DNA from: Ammoniphilus resinae
GTDB lineage: Bacteria; Bacillota; Bacilli; Aneurinibacillales; RAOX-1
Direction: 5' to 3'
DNA: 64,000 nucleotides
Assembly: GCF_017873965.1 (NCBI RefSeq)
Contig: NZ_JAGGKT010000010.1
Span: forward strand, 1 to 64,000
Part shown: in pieces, positions 55,938-64,000 of the stretch
Position numbering within the stretch: position 1 is the stretch's first letter
Layout: each line of letters starts with the position of its first letter
The notes under the pieces: model-generated
What the model was told of the DNA's origin: nothing
The model's database searches: none
Seen by the model: only the letters and a program-made list of their open reading frames with translations
Made by a program: the position numbers and the translations under genes

Positions 55938-58751
55938 TTGGAAACTGTTAATAAACTAATAGTCAATTCTGAAAAGGGTAATTTATTAAATGAACTTATA
56001 AAATCTCTTAATGATTGTGAGAGTTTCTACTTTAGTGTAGCCTTCGTAAACTTTAGTGGACTACAACTTCTTTTAGACACCTTTAAAGATTTGGAAGGCA
56101 AAGGAATTAAAGGAAAAATTTTAACTTCTACCTACCTTAATTTCACTGATCCCAAAGCATTAAAAAGAATTAAGGGATTTGAGAACATTGATCTCAAGGT
56201 CTTTATAACTGATAAAGAGATAGGGTTTCATACAAAAGTCTATATATTTGAAAACAAAGATCATTATAAAGTGATCATAGGTTCTTCCAATATTACACAG
56301 AGCGCCCTAAAGAGTAATGTAGAATGGAATGTTGAGATTATATCTAAACAGGAGGATCTCTTCTTAAAAGATGTATTGAATGAATACAATAAATTATGGG
56401 AATGCAGTAATTATGTTGATGCTAGTTTTTTAATTCAATATGAAAGTTTTATAGATGAATTAAAGAAGCTAGAAACTACTAAGAAACTGACCTTTGAACA
56501 TACAAAAACAATTAATCCTAATCAAATGCAACATAGAGCCATTGAAAATTTAGAGCGACTTAGAAACCATGGTGAGAAGAAAGGGTTAGTTATTGCTGCA
56601 ACGGGTACGGGTAAAACTTATATGTCAGCGTTTGATGTAATAAACTATAAGCCAAATAGAATACTTTTTATTGTACATAGGGAAGAAATATTAAAAAAGG
56701 CAAAAGAAACGTTTGAGAAGTTGATGAATGGAGAGAAAGTAGTTACAGGCCTTTTTACAGGGAATAAAAAGGAAAAGGATGCAGACTATTTATTCTCAAC
56801 CATTCAAACGATATCTAGATATTATAAAGAATTCGATGTTGATTATTTTGATTATATTATCATTGATGAAGCTCATCATGCAGCAAGTCCGAGTTACCAA
56901 AAGGTTCTCAACCATTTCACACCGAGGTTTACATTAGGAATGACAGCCACTCCTGAAAGGAGTGACGGACACAGTATATTTGACTATTTTGATAATAATG
57001 TGGCTTTAGAGGTCAGATTACATGAAGCTTTAGAAGAAGAACTAGTTATACCTTTTCATTACTTTGGTGTTACAGATATAGAAGGAATTGATTTAAGTGA
57101 TGTTAATATCGACGATATTGCAGAAATAACTAAAAGATTGAAAGTCAACGAACGAACAGATTTTATCATTGAGAAAATAAATTTCTATGGTCACGATGGA
57201 GGCAAAAGAAAGTGCCTAGCTTTTTGTGCCAGTATAGACCACGCAAAGTATATGACTGAAGAGTTTAATAAAAGAGGATACAACACATTTTATTTAACGG
57301 GTGAGGACTCAATAGAACGAAGGGATTTCTATATTCGGAAACTTGAAGATGATGAGGATGATTTAGAAATTATCTTCACTGTAGACATATTTAATGAAGG
57401 AGTTGACATTCCTTCCGTTAATACGGTTCTAATGCTAAGACCGACGAACTCACCGATCATATTTATTCAACAATTGGGAAGAGGTTTGAGGAAACATGAT
57501 GGTAAGACATTTTTAACGGTACTCGATTTTATAGGGAACCATAGCAAAACCTTTCTAATCGCCATTGCTCTAAATGGATGCAGATATTACGATAAAGATA
57601 GTTTAAAGGTATCTGTGGCAACAGGATTTGCAAATATTCCGGGTTGTACCCATATTCATCTTGATAAAATATCTCAAGAGAGAATCCTAGCACAGATCGA
57701 TCTAGAAAACTTTAATTCAATGAAGTATTTAAAGGAAGAATATTTCGAGTTTAAAAAAATGAATCAGGGAAAAACACCGTATTTATTATTGGATTATCTA
57801 AAGTATGATGGCTCCCCCGATCCAATAAAATTTATCGAAAAAGAAAATACGTATCTTCATTTTGTCGCTAAAGTTGAAAAAGATAAAGGGTTACAAAATT
57901 TGTTAAGTGATGCAAATTTTGAAGGTGCTTTAAAAGAGTTATCAAATAAACTTCCAATCAAGAGAATTCATGAGTTTGTTATATTAAAATATCTTGTAGA
58001 TCATGATGAAATTTCGTATGAGAAAGCTAGGAATGAAATTTTAAAATATGTGAAAAAAGTTGACGAGGATACTGTAAGGCACGCATTTGAATGTTTAAAT
58101 CATAATTATTATGATAGTCAGCAAAAGAAAGGGAAATTAAAATTGGTAGTCTATTCCAGTGGGGGAAGTCTATATAAAAGCGAAGAATTTGCAAGTATGG
58201 TAGCTAATGATGGGTTTAAGGCATATATAATAGATATCATTAACTACGGAATAATTAGATATGAAAAGGAATTTCAAGAAGATTATTATGGTGTACCTCA
58301 TTTCAAATTGTATGAACAATATCAAATGATAGATGCCGCATTACTCTCTAATTATCGAAAAATCCATAGTGCCTTTCGTGGAAGTGGCCTACTTAGTCAT
58401 GAAGGAGAGTATTTCTTGTTTGTTGATCTTCATAAAGAAGAAGGGATCAAGGAAACCATTAGATATAAGGATAAGTTTATTGACGAACGATACTTTCAGT
58501 GGCAGACGCCTAATAGTACAAGTCAGAATACTGATAGAGGAAAAAATATAATTTTTAACAAGGATAGAGGAATAAACCTTCATTTGTTTGTAAGAAAATA
58601 TAAGGAAATTGACGGGAAGTCCGAACCTTACATTTATATAGGTAAAGGAAATTCGGTTAAGTTCTATGGAGAGAAACCGATAACCGTCATACTAGAATTA
58701 GAAAATGAAGTGCCATCTAGTATTTACACCGAATTCATACAAATAATCTAA
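55938..58751 (+). CDS. PLD-nuclease/superfamily 2 helicase with DUF3427 domain
   Basis: 937 residues from a TTG behind AAAGGGGAAAAAG. PLD domain at 1-165 with IGFHTKVYIFEN and VIIGSSNITQSALKSNVEWN; helicase at about 190-560 with Walker A AATGTGKT, DEAH box IIDEAHHAASPSY, MTATPERSD and QQLGRGLRKHDG; C-terminal DUF3427 from about 570 to 937 with TPYLLLDYLKYDG. Compared with the 52174 product it lacks the N-terminal 140 residues but keeps the C-terminal domain. Probably works with the SBD-HNH enzyme encoded just upstream. A terminator follows. Confidence 0.9.
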   Translation: METVNKLIVNSEKGNLLNELIKSLNDCESFYFSVAFVNFSGLQLLLDTFKDLEGKGIKGKILTSTYLNFTDPKALKRIKGFENIDLKVFITDKEIGFHTKVYIFENKDHYKVIIGSSNITQSALKSNVEWNVEIISKQEDLFLKDVLNEYNKLWECSNYVDASFLIQYESFIDELKKLETTKKLTFEHTKTINPNQMQHRAIENLERLRNHGEKKGLVIAATGTGKTYMSAFDVINYKPNRILFIVHREEILKKAKETFEKLMNGEKVVTGLFTGNKKEKDADYLFSTIQTISRYYKEFDVDYFDYIIIDEAHHAASPSYQKVLNHFTPRFTLGMTATPERSDGHSIFDYFDNNVALEVRLHEALEEELVIPFHYFGVTDIEGIDLSDVNIDDIAEITKRLKVNERTDFIIEKINFYGHDGGKRKCLAFCASIDHAKYMTEEFNKRGYNTFYLTGEDSIERRDFYIRKLEDDEDDLEIIFTVDIFNEGVDIPSVNTVLMLRPTNSPIIFIQQLGRGLRKHDGKTFLTVLDFIGNHSKTFLIAIALNGCRYYDKDSLKVSVATGFANIPGCTHIHLDKISQERILAQIDLENFNSMKYLKEEYFEFKKMNQGKTPYLLLDYLKYDGSPDPIKFIEKENTYLHFVAKVEKDKGLQNLLSDANFEGALKELSNKLPIKRIHEFVILKYLVDHDEISYEKARNEILKYVKKVDEDTVRHAFECLNHNYYDSQQKKGKLKLVVYSSGGSLYKSEEFASMVANDGFKAYIIDIINYGIIRYEKEFQEDYYGVPHFKLYEQYQMIDAALLSNYRKIHSAFRGSGLLSHEGEYFLFVDLHKEEGIKETIRYKDKFIDERYFQWQTPNSTSQNTDRGKNIIFNKDRGINLHLFVRKYKEIDGKSEPYIYIGKGNSVKFYGEKPITVILELENEVPSSIYTEFIQII

Positions 58752-58779
58752 GTCTTCTCATCCGAGAAGACTTTTTTAT
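58751..58779. terminator. Convergent terminator
   Basis: AGTCTTCTC-ATCC-GAGAAGACT followed by TTTTTT, between the helicase gene and the convergent NUDIX gene. Confidence 0.9.
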
Positions 58780-58786
58780 TAACAAA

Positions 58787-59185
58787 TTAGATTTGAATAC
58801 CTAAAAGCTTATTAATAGTAGGTACATCTGCTGGAGCCCATTCCAATAACGATAGTTTTTCAAGGGGAACCCATTCTATCTTAGCATGTTCTTTTGCCTG
58901 AGGTATTCCATCAACAACCTTAGTTTTAAAAGTGATTAGATGAATAATGGCAAAAGGATATTCATGATTAATATCTTCAATTTTTTCATAGACTTCTATC
59001 ACACATCCAAGTTCTTCCTGGATCTCTCTTACCAAAGTATCCTCCGGTTTTTCCCCTGTTTCTATCTTTCCACCTGGGAATTCCCACAAATTTGGTAAAG
59101 ACATCGTAGGTGAACGTAATGCACATAAAATCTCATTTTTTTCGTTTTCTATTACAGCACCGACGACGTGTATTATTTTGCTCAT
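58787..59185 (-). CDS. MutT-type NUDIX (deoxy)nucleoside triphosphate pyrophosphohydrolase
   Basis: 132 residues. The NUDIX box is complete, GGKIETGEKPEDTLVREIQE followed by ELG (about 38-60), preceded by MSLPNLWEFP, the MutT-like entrance. It begins KIIHVVGAVIENEKNEILCA. It probably sanitises oxidised nucleotides such as 8-oxo-dGTP; relatives also hydrolyse CTP. RBS AGGAGGAAATGC. Convergent to the helicase. Confidence 0.9.
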   Translation of the reverse strand: MSKIIHVVGAVIENEKNEILCALRSPTMSLPNLWEFPGGKIETGEKPEDTLVREIQEELGCVIEVYEKIEDINHEYPFAIIHLITFKTKVVDGIPQAKEHAKIEWVPLEKLSLLEWAPADVPTINKLLGIQI

Positions 59186-60098
59186 GCATTTCCTCCTGTG
59201 ATTTCTTGATTATTACTATTATGCCAAAGTGCATATGATGAAAACAACTTTAGATGTGGATCTTGATTGCATCACGTGTTATTTTGGTTATATTGTCTAT
59301 CAAATTTTCGTTAACAATAAAAAAGCAGAGAGAAAAAGACAAATGTATTTTGTGTCGTAGCTTAAATTTTAATTTGAAATGTAGAAATTGAACCACCTGA
59401 CGCCTCACGGACGTCACACTCGGTTTTGAAGTTATATCGAGCATGTTTTTTCTAAAATTATCTAATGATAGTAAGTCTCTTGAATCCAGATATACCAAGG
59501 CACTTGAATATCCCTGACCTTAGGTAGTCTCTTACTGTTTCATATAGTTTTATTTATTCTGTGACCAATCCATGACCAAAGAGTAATCTGTTTCTACATA
59601 CTTATAACACTACTTGTAAGGAAAAATTAAAAAGGTGTACGGTGCTTGCTAAGGTCTCATATGAAAAGATGAGAAACCGAATTGTTGTGCTTTTTCTCAA
59701 TTTCAAAAGTCAAAATACTTCTACCAACGAAATTATAATCTAAGTTGAAATAAGTAATGGAAGCGATACGCAGGCAGCTTTACAGATTCTTCTTAACCAA
59801 TAGTAATAACTTGTTAGTCTGATGTTAATCTCAGCACACGAAACAGCGACTATCTGCCGCTACTTCGGAATTGAAGGGTGATTTCAGTCTACTGGTTGAA
59901 ACGATATTGGCTAGTAAATTCTCTAGTATTCAACTCTAACCCTCCCTAAAAGTTTCTCAACTTTATTTTAAAAACTTTAAATACTATAATTAGAGGATTG
60001 TCCCACAGTTGTAGGGAAGTTTCTATACACTATCTTATTGGATGCTTACGTTACGCAGATGGATTTATTCTGGCACAGAAACCATAAGGAGAAGAATA
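59186..60098. other. 913-bp region without a supported gene
   Basis: Frames here are short or lack ribosome sites. A minus-strand frame near 59250-59520 reads LVYLDSRDLLSLDNFRKNML, which might be a gene end, but no family is recognisable. The DUF262 operon starts at 60099 with AAGGAGAAG. Confidence 0.4.
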
Positions 60099-61400
60099 AT
60101 GGCACTAGTTCAAGACGAATTAAAAATTACCAAATTAAAAGACTTGCTTGCTATAAATTTAACCTTGCCATCATACCAGCGACCATATAGTTGGAGCGTG
60201 AAGTCAACCAATACCTTATTTATTGATACATATGAGGCGTTTAAAGATGGAATCAATGAATATCGTCTTGGATCGGTAATCTTACACAAAGAACGTTCAG
60301 AAAAATATAATATTGTTGATGGGCAACAAAGGCTTACTACATTATCAATTCTGCTTTATTGTTTAGGTGATGACAAACAAAGTCTGTTGGAAGAAAAATA
60401 CAGCAAACTATCGAATGATGCTATTGTCACAAATTTTGGCGTCCTTTCTAAAAGAGCTGACGAATTAACTTATGATGAACGTCAAAAATATAAAGATTAT
60501 CTTTTGAATCAATGCACCACAGTTCAAATTGTCACAGATAGTGAGCAAGAGGCATTTCAGTTCTTCGATTCACAAAATTCTCGTGGTAAAGAGTTAGCGC
60601 CACATGATTTGTTGAAATCATACCATTTGCGAGAAATGAATAGTGAAGATGAAAACCAAAAAGTTAAAATCATAAATCGCTGGGAAAACATGAACCAAGA
60701 TGATTTAGACGATTTATTTAAAAGCTATTTGTACCCACTGACTCAATGGTATAGAGGAAAAGATGGTTTAGGTTATTCTTCAAGTAAAATTGATTCTTTC
60801 AAAGGAATTAAGGGAGCAAATATCTACAATTATGCAATTTACCATAAAGCTAGTAATCTTTATGTAGAACAATTCAATGCTAATGGTAGTAATGAATTGC
60901 TTGCCTCAAAATTTTTGAATCAATTCCAATTGACACAACCCTTGATAGCCGGGAAACGATTCTTTAATTACACACTTCATTACGGAAAACTATTAGAAGA
61001 AATACAAAAAAGAATTAAACGCTTTCATGACCAAGATAAAATTCCAAGCAAGCGTTCTGGCGATATTTACATTAAGCAGCTGTATGAATGCTCGTTATTA
61101 TTCTTTGCCGATAGGTTTGGTCTTGAGAGCTTAACCCAATCTGTGATGCAGCAACTTTATTCATGGAGTTATTCATTACGATTGACAATGACTGCGGTTT
61201 ATCCGCAGACCATCAATAAATATGCAAAAGGTCAGCATGAACGAGCAAATTATGGAATTGATATGTTTTCTGCAATCAGTGAAATGGCGGATCCAGAAGG
61301 ATTGAAATTACTCGTGCTTAAACAGCCAGATATTGATGACAATAATAAAGAAAAATACAAAGCAGTTTATGAATTGCTTTGTAAATGGAATAGGTGGTAG
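60099..61400 (+). CDS. DUF262 protein (GmrS-like)
   Basis: 433 residues from the ATG behind AAGGAGAAGAAT. The ParB/DUF262 core is intact: LTLPSYQRPYSWSV near 22-35, YRLGSVILHKE and YNIVDGQQRLTTLSILLY near 84-101 (the DGQQR nucleotide-binding motif), then FDSQNSRGKELAPHDLLKSY. No HNH (DUF1524) motif is visible. In type IV systems of the GmrSD kind, DUF262 proteins bind NTP and act with an HNH nuclease; the next gene, 3 bp downstream, supplies one. Confidence 0.87.
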   Translation: MALVQDELKITKLKDLLAINLTLPSYQRPYSWSVKSTNTLFIDTYEAFKDGINEYRLGSVILHKERSEKYNIVDGQQRLTTLSILLYCLGDDKQSLLEEKYSKLSNDAIVTNFGVLSKRADELTYDERQKYKDYLLNQCTTVQIVTDSEQEAFQFFDSQNSRGKELAPHDLLKSYHLREMNSEDENQKVKIINRWENMNQDDLDDLFKSYLYPLTQWYRGKDGLGYSSSKIDSFKGIKGANIYNYAIYHKASNLYVEQFNANGSNELLASKFLNQFQLTQPLIAGKRFFNYTLHYGKLLEEIQKRIKRFHDQDKIPSKRSGDIYIKQLYECSLLFFADRFGLESLTQSVMQQLYSWSYSLRLTMTAVYPQTINKYAKGQHERANYGIDMFSAISEMADPEGLKLLVLKQPDIDDNNKEKYKAVYELLCKWNRW

Positions 61401-61403
61401 GAG

Positions 61404-63191
61404 ATGACTAACGATTTAAAAATAATACCGGTATCACATGTTTTTGCAAACATCAACTACCTAGTGCCGATTTATCAACGTAATTATGCATGGAGTGGAA
61501 CGCAAATAGAACAGTTAATTGAAGACATTGAAAGCTCTATTGACGATTCTAAAAAAAATTACTTCTTAGGGAATTTGATTGTTAATCAAACAGATAACAA
61601 TGTTTACGAAGTGATTGATGGGCAGCAACGGTTAACGACTTTATATCTTCTTGAGAAGTATTTAGGGATTGTATTTGCTAAAGAAGCATTGCGATTTGAG
61701 GCTCGTGAAAAATCAAATCGCACCCTTTCTTATGTTAGCGATAGTAGTAATCCGGAATTAAATGAAGAATTATCATCACCAGAAATCTTAAATGGTTTTC
61801 AAATCGTTAATAACTATTTCAAGAATAAAAATATCGACAAAAGCAGCTTTGTTCAAAAGCTGGAACAAGTTTTTCTTATTAGAGTTCAAGTCCCGCAGAA
61901 TATTGATTTAAACCATTACTTTGAAATTATGAATACCCGTGGAGAACAATTGGAACTTCATGAAATCGTTAAAGCTAAGTTGTTAGAAGTGCTTGAAAGC
62001 GACCACGACAAAAATATAGCAGCGCTGATTTGGGAAAAATGTTCTGATATGAATTCCTATGTTCAGATGAATTTTGATGTGAAAGTGCGAAGAAATATCT
62101 TTACTGAGAACTGGAGTAGTCTAAGTCAATCAATTAAGGATTTTGATTCGATAAAAAGTAAAATCCCGACAGCGAATGAATCAATAGATAAAAAATCTTT
62201 AATTGAAATCTTGAGAGATAATAAAATGCTTAATGTATCAAACACGCAATCCGAAGATGAGAATGAGCGTTTTGAATCAACTATTTCATTTCCAAACTTC
62301 CTATTGCAAGTCAATGCTGTCATGAGAAAACTCGGAGAAGAAGATGCAAGTCTTGACGATAAACACTTCCTTAATAATTTATCTTGGGCATGGTCAACAC
62401 CTGAAAAAGCAAAAGATTTCTTGTTCCATCTATTAAAGTGTCGAATTCTATTTGACAAGTATGTGTTAAAACGAGAGTTCGCTAGAGATTACAAAGAAAC
62501 GGGTAAATGGTCTCTGCAACGTTTAGAAAAATATCATGATAACAAGAAAAATAGCGATAAACCTAAATACGTTGGCACATTCGGTGATGAAGGTAATGAT
62601 AATAAGAAGCTAAGGACACTTCAATCTTGTTTACGTATTACTTATACATCACCAAAAACAATGCACTGGATTTCGGTGGTTTTATCTAACTTGTTAGAAA
62701 ACGAGGCAACTGACATTATTACCTTGTTGGAGAACTATTGTAAGAAGAAGGTTGTTGATTCCGATTACCAAAACAGGAATGGTTTTGGAGTTGAACGAAT
62801 TGTATTTACTTATCTTGATTATTTAATTTATCGAGATGGTTATTCATATGATGGAAAAGAAATCATATCACCATTTCAAGATGATTGGCATTTTCAGTTT
62901 AGAAGTTCCATTGAGCATTTCCAACCGCAACATCCGGTTGAAGGAGATTGTTGGGAACAAGAGGACTTGAACGGATTTGGTAATCTAGCGTTACTAACGG
63001 TTTCGGGGAACTCTAAGTTTTCTAACTTGCCACCTGCTGGAAAAATTAATTCATATCCGAGTATCATCAATCAAAGTCTGAAATTAAAAGTCATGGAAAA
63101 AATCACAAGGCTTGGTGATGGGAAGTGGACAGAAGAAAAGGCAAGTAGACATAAAGATGAAATGTTCAACATTTTGGGAAATATAGGGTAG
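61404..63191 (+). CDS. DUF262-DUF1524 (GmrSD-like) nuclease
   Basis: 595 residues. N-terminal DUF262: LVPIYQRNYAWSGTQIEQLI, FLGNLIVNQ and YEVIDGQQRLTTLYLLEK (about 19-90), then EIMNTRGEQLELHEIVKAKL. C-terminal DUF1524 HNH: RSSIEHFQPQHPV near 510 and LNGFGNLALLTVSGNSKFSN. With the preceding DUF262-only gene it makes a two-gene system, predicted to restrict modified or foreign DNA. Both genes are intact. Confidence 0.89.
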   Translation: MTNDLKIIPVSHVFANINYLVPIYQRNYAWSGTQIEQLIEDIESSIDDSKKNYFLGNLIVNQTDNNVYEVIDGQQRLTTLYLLEKYLGIVFAKEALRFEAREKSNRTLSYVSDSSNPELNEELSSPEILNGFQIVNNYFKNKNIDKSSFVQKLEQVFLIRVQVPQNIDLNHYFEIMNTRGEQLELHEIVKAKLLEVLESDHDKNIAALIWEKCSDMNSYVQMNFDVKVRRNIFTENWSSLSQSIKDFDSIKSKIPTANESIDKKSLIEILRDNKMLNVSNTQSEDENERFESTISFPNFLLQVNAVMRKLGEEDASLDDKHFLNNLSWAWSTPEKAKDFLFHLLKCRILFDKYVLKREFARDYKETGKWSLQRLEKYHDNKKNSDKPKYVGTFGDEGNDNKKLRTLQSCLRITYTSPKTMHWISVVLSNLLENEATDIITLLENYCKKKVVDSDYQNRNGFGVERIVFTYLDYLIYRDGYSYDGKEIISPFQDDWHFQFRSSIEHFQPQHPVEGDCWEQEDLNGFGNLALLTVSGNSKFSNLPPAGKINSYPSIINQSLKLKVMEKITRLGDGKWTEEKASRHKDEMFNILGNIG

Positions 63192-63280
63192 AACACTACT
63201 CAAGGAGCATCAGAGGAAATTTAAGGTTCTTCTGATGTTACATACCCAGTAGTTTTTTATCTTTTAGGGAGGTTATAACT
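63192..63280 (+). other. Hairpin after the DUF262 operon
   Basis: CATCAGAGGAA / TTCTTCTGATG (about 63208-63237) forms a stem without a clear T run. The next ribosome site is TTAGGGAGGT at 63265. Confidence 0.5.
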
Positions 63281-63540
63281 ATGAATATATTTAAAGTCCT
63301 TTCATCAAATGACAGTACAATTTATGAGCCTCACGTACTTCGTTTCTGAACTATCTAATGAAACCTATTGAAAACCATGGGATTGGTTCATACTTGTTAA
63401 CTTGTTAACTAGATTTTTGGAAGGAAGCATTCATACTGATAGACACTATTATCGTAACATTTTTGTAGACTCAACTCTTGACCTATCCGTTTTTGATATG
63501 ATTGAACACGGGAAAGCTAGCGCTTTCCCTTCGACAAGCA
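63281..63540 (+). pseudogene. Decayed PD-(D/E)XK nuclease gene
   Basis: Behind TTAGGGAGGT it reads MNIFKVLSSNDSTIYEPHV then shifts frame; the homology continues as SFLNYLMKPIENHGIGSYLL and, in another frame, LEGSIHTDRHYYRNIFVDST. The opening resembles a PD-(D/E)XK nuclease family that starts with LSS-x-D...YEP-x-VSAFL. At least two frameshifts and loss of the catalytic part, next to an IS110 element. Confidence 0.65.
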
Positions 63541-63577
63541 TTCCTGTAGTGCGTTAATTTCCGGTTTGAAATAAAAG

Positions 63578-63646
63578 GAGCACCTCCGTATGATGGGTAA
63601 TATAGATGTTCACCACAAACATATATACCCAAACAAGGAGGCGCTC
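63578..63646 (+). promoter_or_regulatory. Long hairpin over the IS110 transposase ribosome site
   Basis: GAGCACCTCC (63578-63587) and GGAGGCGCTC (63637-63646) pair at 9 of 10 positions. The right arm contains the AAGGAGG ribosome site of the transposase, so folding would hide it. The left arm may mark the element end. Confidence 0.5.
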
Positions 63647-63652
63647 TTATTT

Positions 63653-64000
63653 ATGAAGTTTAAACTTTTTCAAATAACAAATCAACGTATTTTAAATATT
63701 ACCACTACCCACCTTGTCGTAGGAATTGACATTGCCAAGGAAACCCATGTTGCTAGGGCTGTGAATTTTAGAGGGATTGAGTTAGGAAGGCATCTCTCCT
63801 TCTCAAATGATGCGAAGGGGTTTGAGCAGTTATTAGCCTGGATCAGAAAACTACAGAACCAACACTCGCTAGACAAGGTGATCATTGGGATGGAACCGAC
63901 ACGTCATTATTGGTTGAATCTTGCTTATTGGCTCGTAGATAAAGGAGTAGAAACAGCTGTAGTTGACCCTTTCAAAGTCAAAAAGAATAAAGAGAACAGG
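63653..64000 (+). CDS. IS110-family transposase, 5' part (runs off the window)
   Basis: 116 codons from an ATG behind CAAGGAGG, still open at the window edge. The DEDD domain is recognisable: HLVVGIDIAKETHVARAVNF, KVIIGMEPTRHYWLNLAYWL and TAVVDPFKVKKNKE. It differs from the element at 9751 (ACGMDVHKD, MESTSVYW), so it is a second IS110-type element. It interrupts or replaced the end of the defence-like cluster. Confidence 0.92.
   Translation, partial: MKFKLFQITNQRILNITTTHLVVGIDIAKETHVARAVNFRGIELGRHLSFSNDAKGFEQLLAWIRKLQNQHSLDKVIIGMEPTRHYWLNLAYWLVDKGVETAVVDPFKVKKNKENR

Noticed and set aside
59250-59498. Minus-strand 82-codon frame
   Set aside because: GTG start without a ribosome site, no recognisable motif, low-complexity tail.

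Overview
The window looks like a chromosomal accessory region from a low-GC Gram-positive bacterium of the Bacillaceae. The evidence is strong AGGAGG-type ribosome binding sites, frequent TTG and GTG starts, many Bacillus-type families (DUF3231, GbsR, DUF6143-like, DUF3953, YkqA-like, DUF2975) and a base composition near 40% GC. I cannot name a species. No rRNA or tRNA gene was seen.

Layout. 0-3 kb: a three/four-gene DDE transposon (DUF6431, transposase, TniB/ExeA-like ATPase, 46-residue protein) on the minus strand. 3-9.5 kb: a DUF3231 protein, a gbsR-isochorismatase-OpuAC operon, gene debris and a NucA-like lipoprotein nuclease. 9.7-11.3 kb: an IS110-family element with a structured leader that may encode its bridge RNA. 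11.3-21.9 kb: small lipoproteins, a rifampicin phosphotransferase (rph), a duplicated two-gene cassette (DUF1835-like plus DUF2975) carrying a high-GC SRPBCC gene in one copy, and a NUDIX gene preceded by a ykkC-type riboswitch and terminator. 22-30 kb: single housekeeping-like genes separated by broken genes. 30.2-35.7 kb: a glutathione-dependent formaldehyde module, hxlR-like regulator / frmA / fghA / gshAB / CPYC redoxin. This is unusual because Bacillaceae normally use bacillithiol. 35.8-37.7 kb: a divergent HTH / vWA-Sir2 cassette. 38-43.2 kb: HD, tandem GGCT, a nuclease-RAMA protein, a 3D protein and two convergent toxin-antitoxin loci, one with a frameshifted toxin.

43.8-64 kb is a defence-like, heavily rearranged zone. 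It holds a broken SMC/condensin-like locus; partial toxin-antitoxin genes; a duplicated block with truncated PLD-nuclease/helicase genes; an intact pair made of a phosphorothioate-DNA-type restriction endonuclease (SBD-HNH) and a PLD-helicase-DUF3427 protein; a pair of DUF262 proteins, the second with a DUF1524 HNH domain; a PD-(D/E)XK remnant; and the 5' end of a second IS110-family transposase running off the window. A 21-bp palindrome (GCCTGACA-N5-TGTCAGGC) recurs four times. Three copies carry an extended -10 motif and lie just ahead of the helicase or restriction genes.

How the genes fit together. FrmA and FghA detoxify formaldehyde through glutathione, GshAB makes the glutathione, and the CPYC redoxin may use it; an HxlR-family repressor lies upstream, and the promoter with the first codons of frmA has been tandemly duplicated. 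The restriction, helicase, DUF262 and condensin-like genes are probably anti-phage or anti-plasmid functions. Several toxins are broken beside intact antitoxins. Family assignments rest on recognising motifs by eye; no database search was possible.
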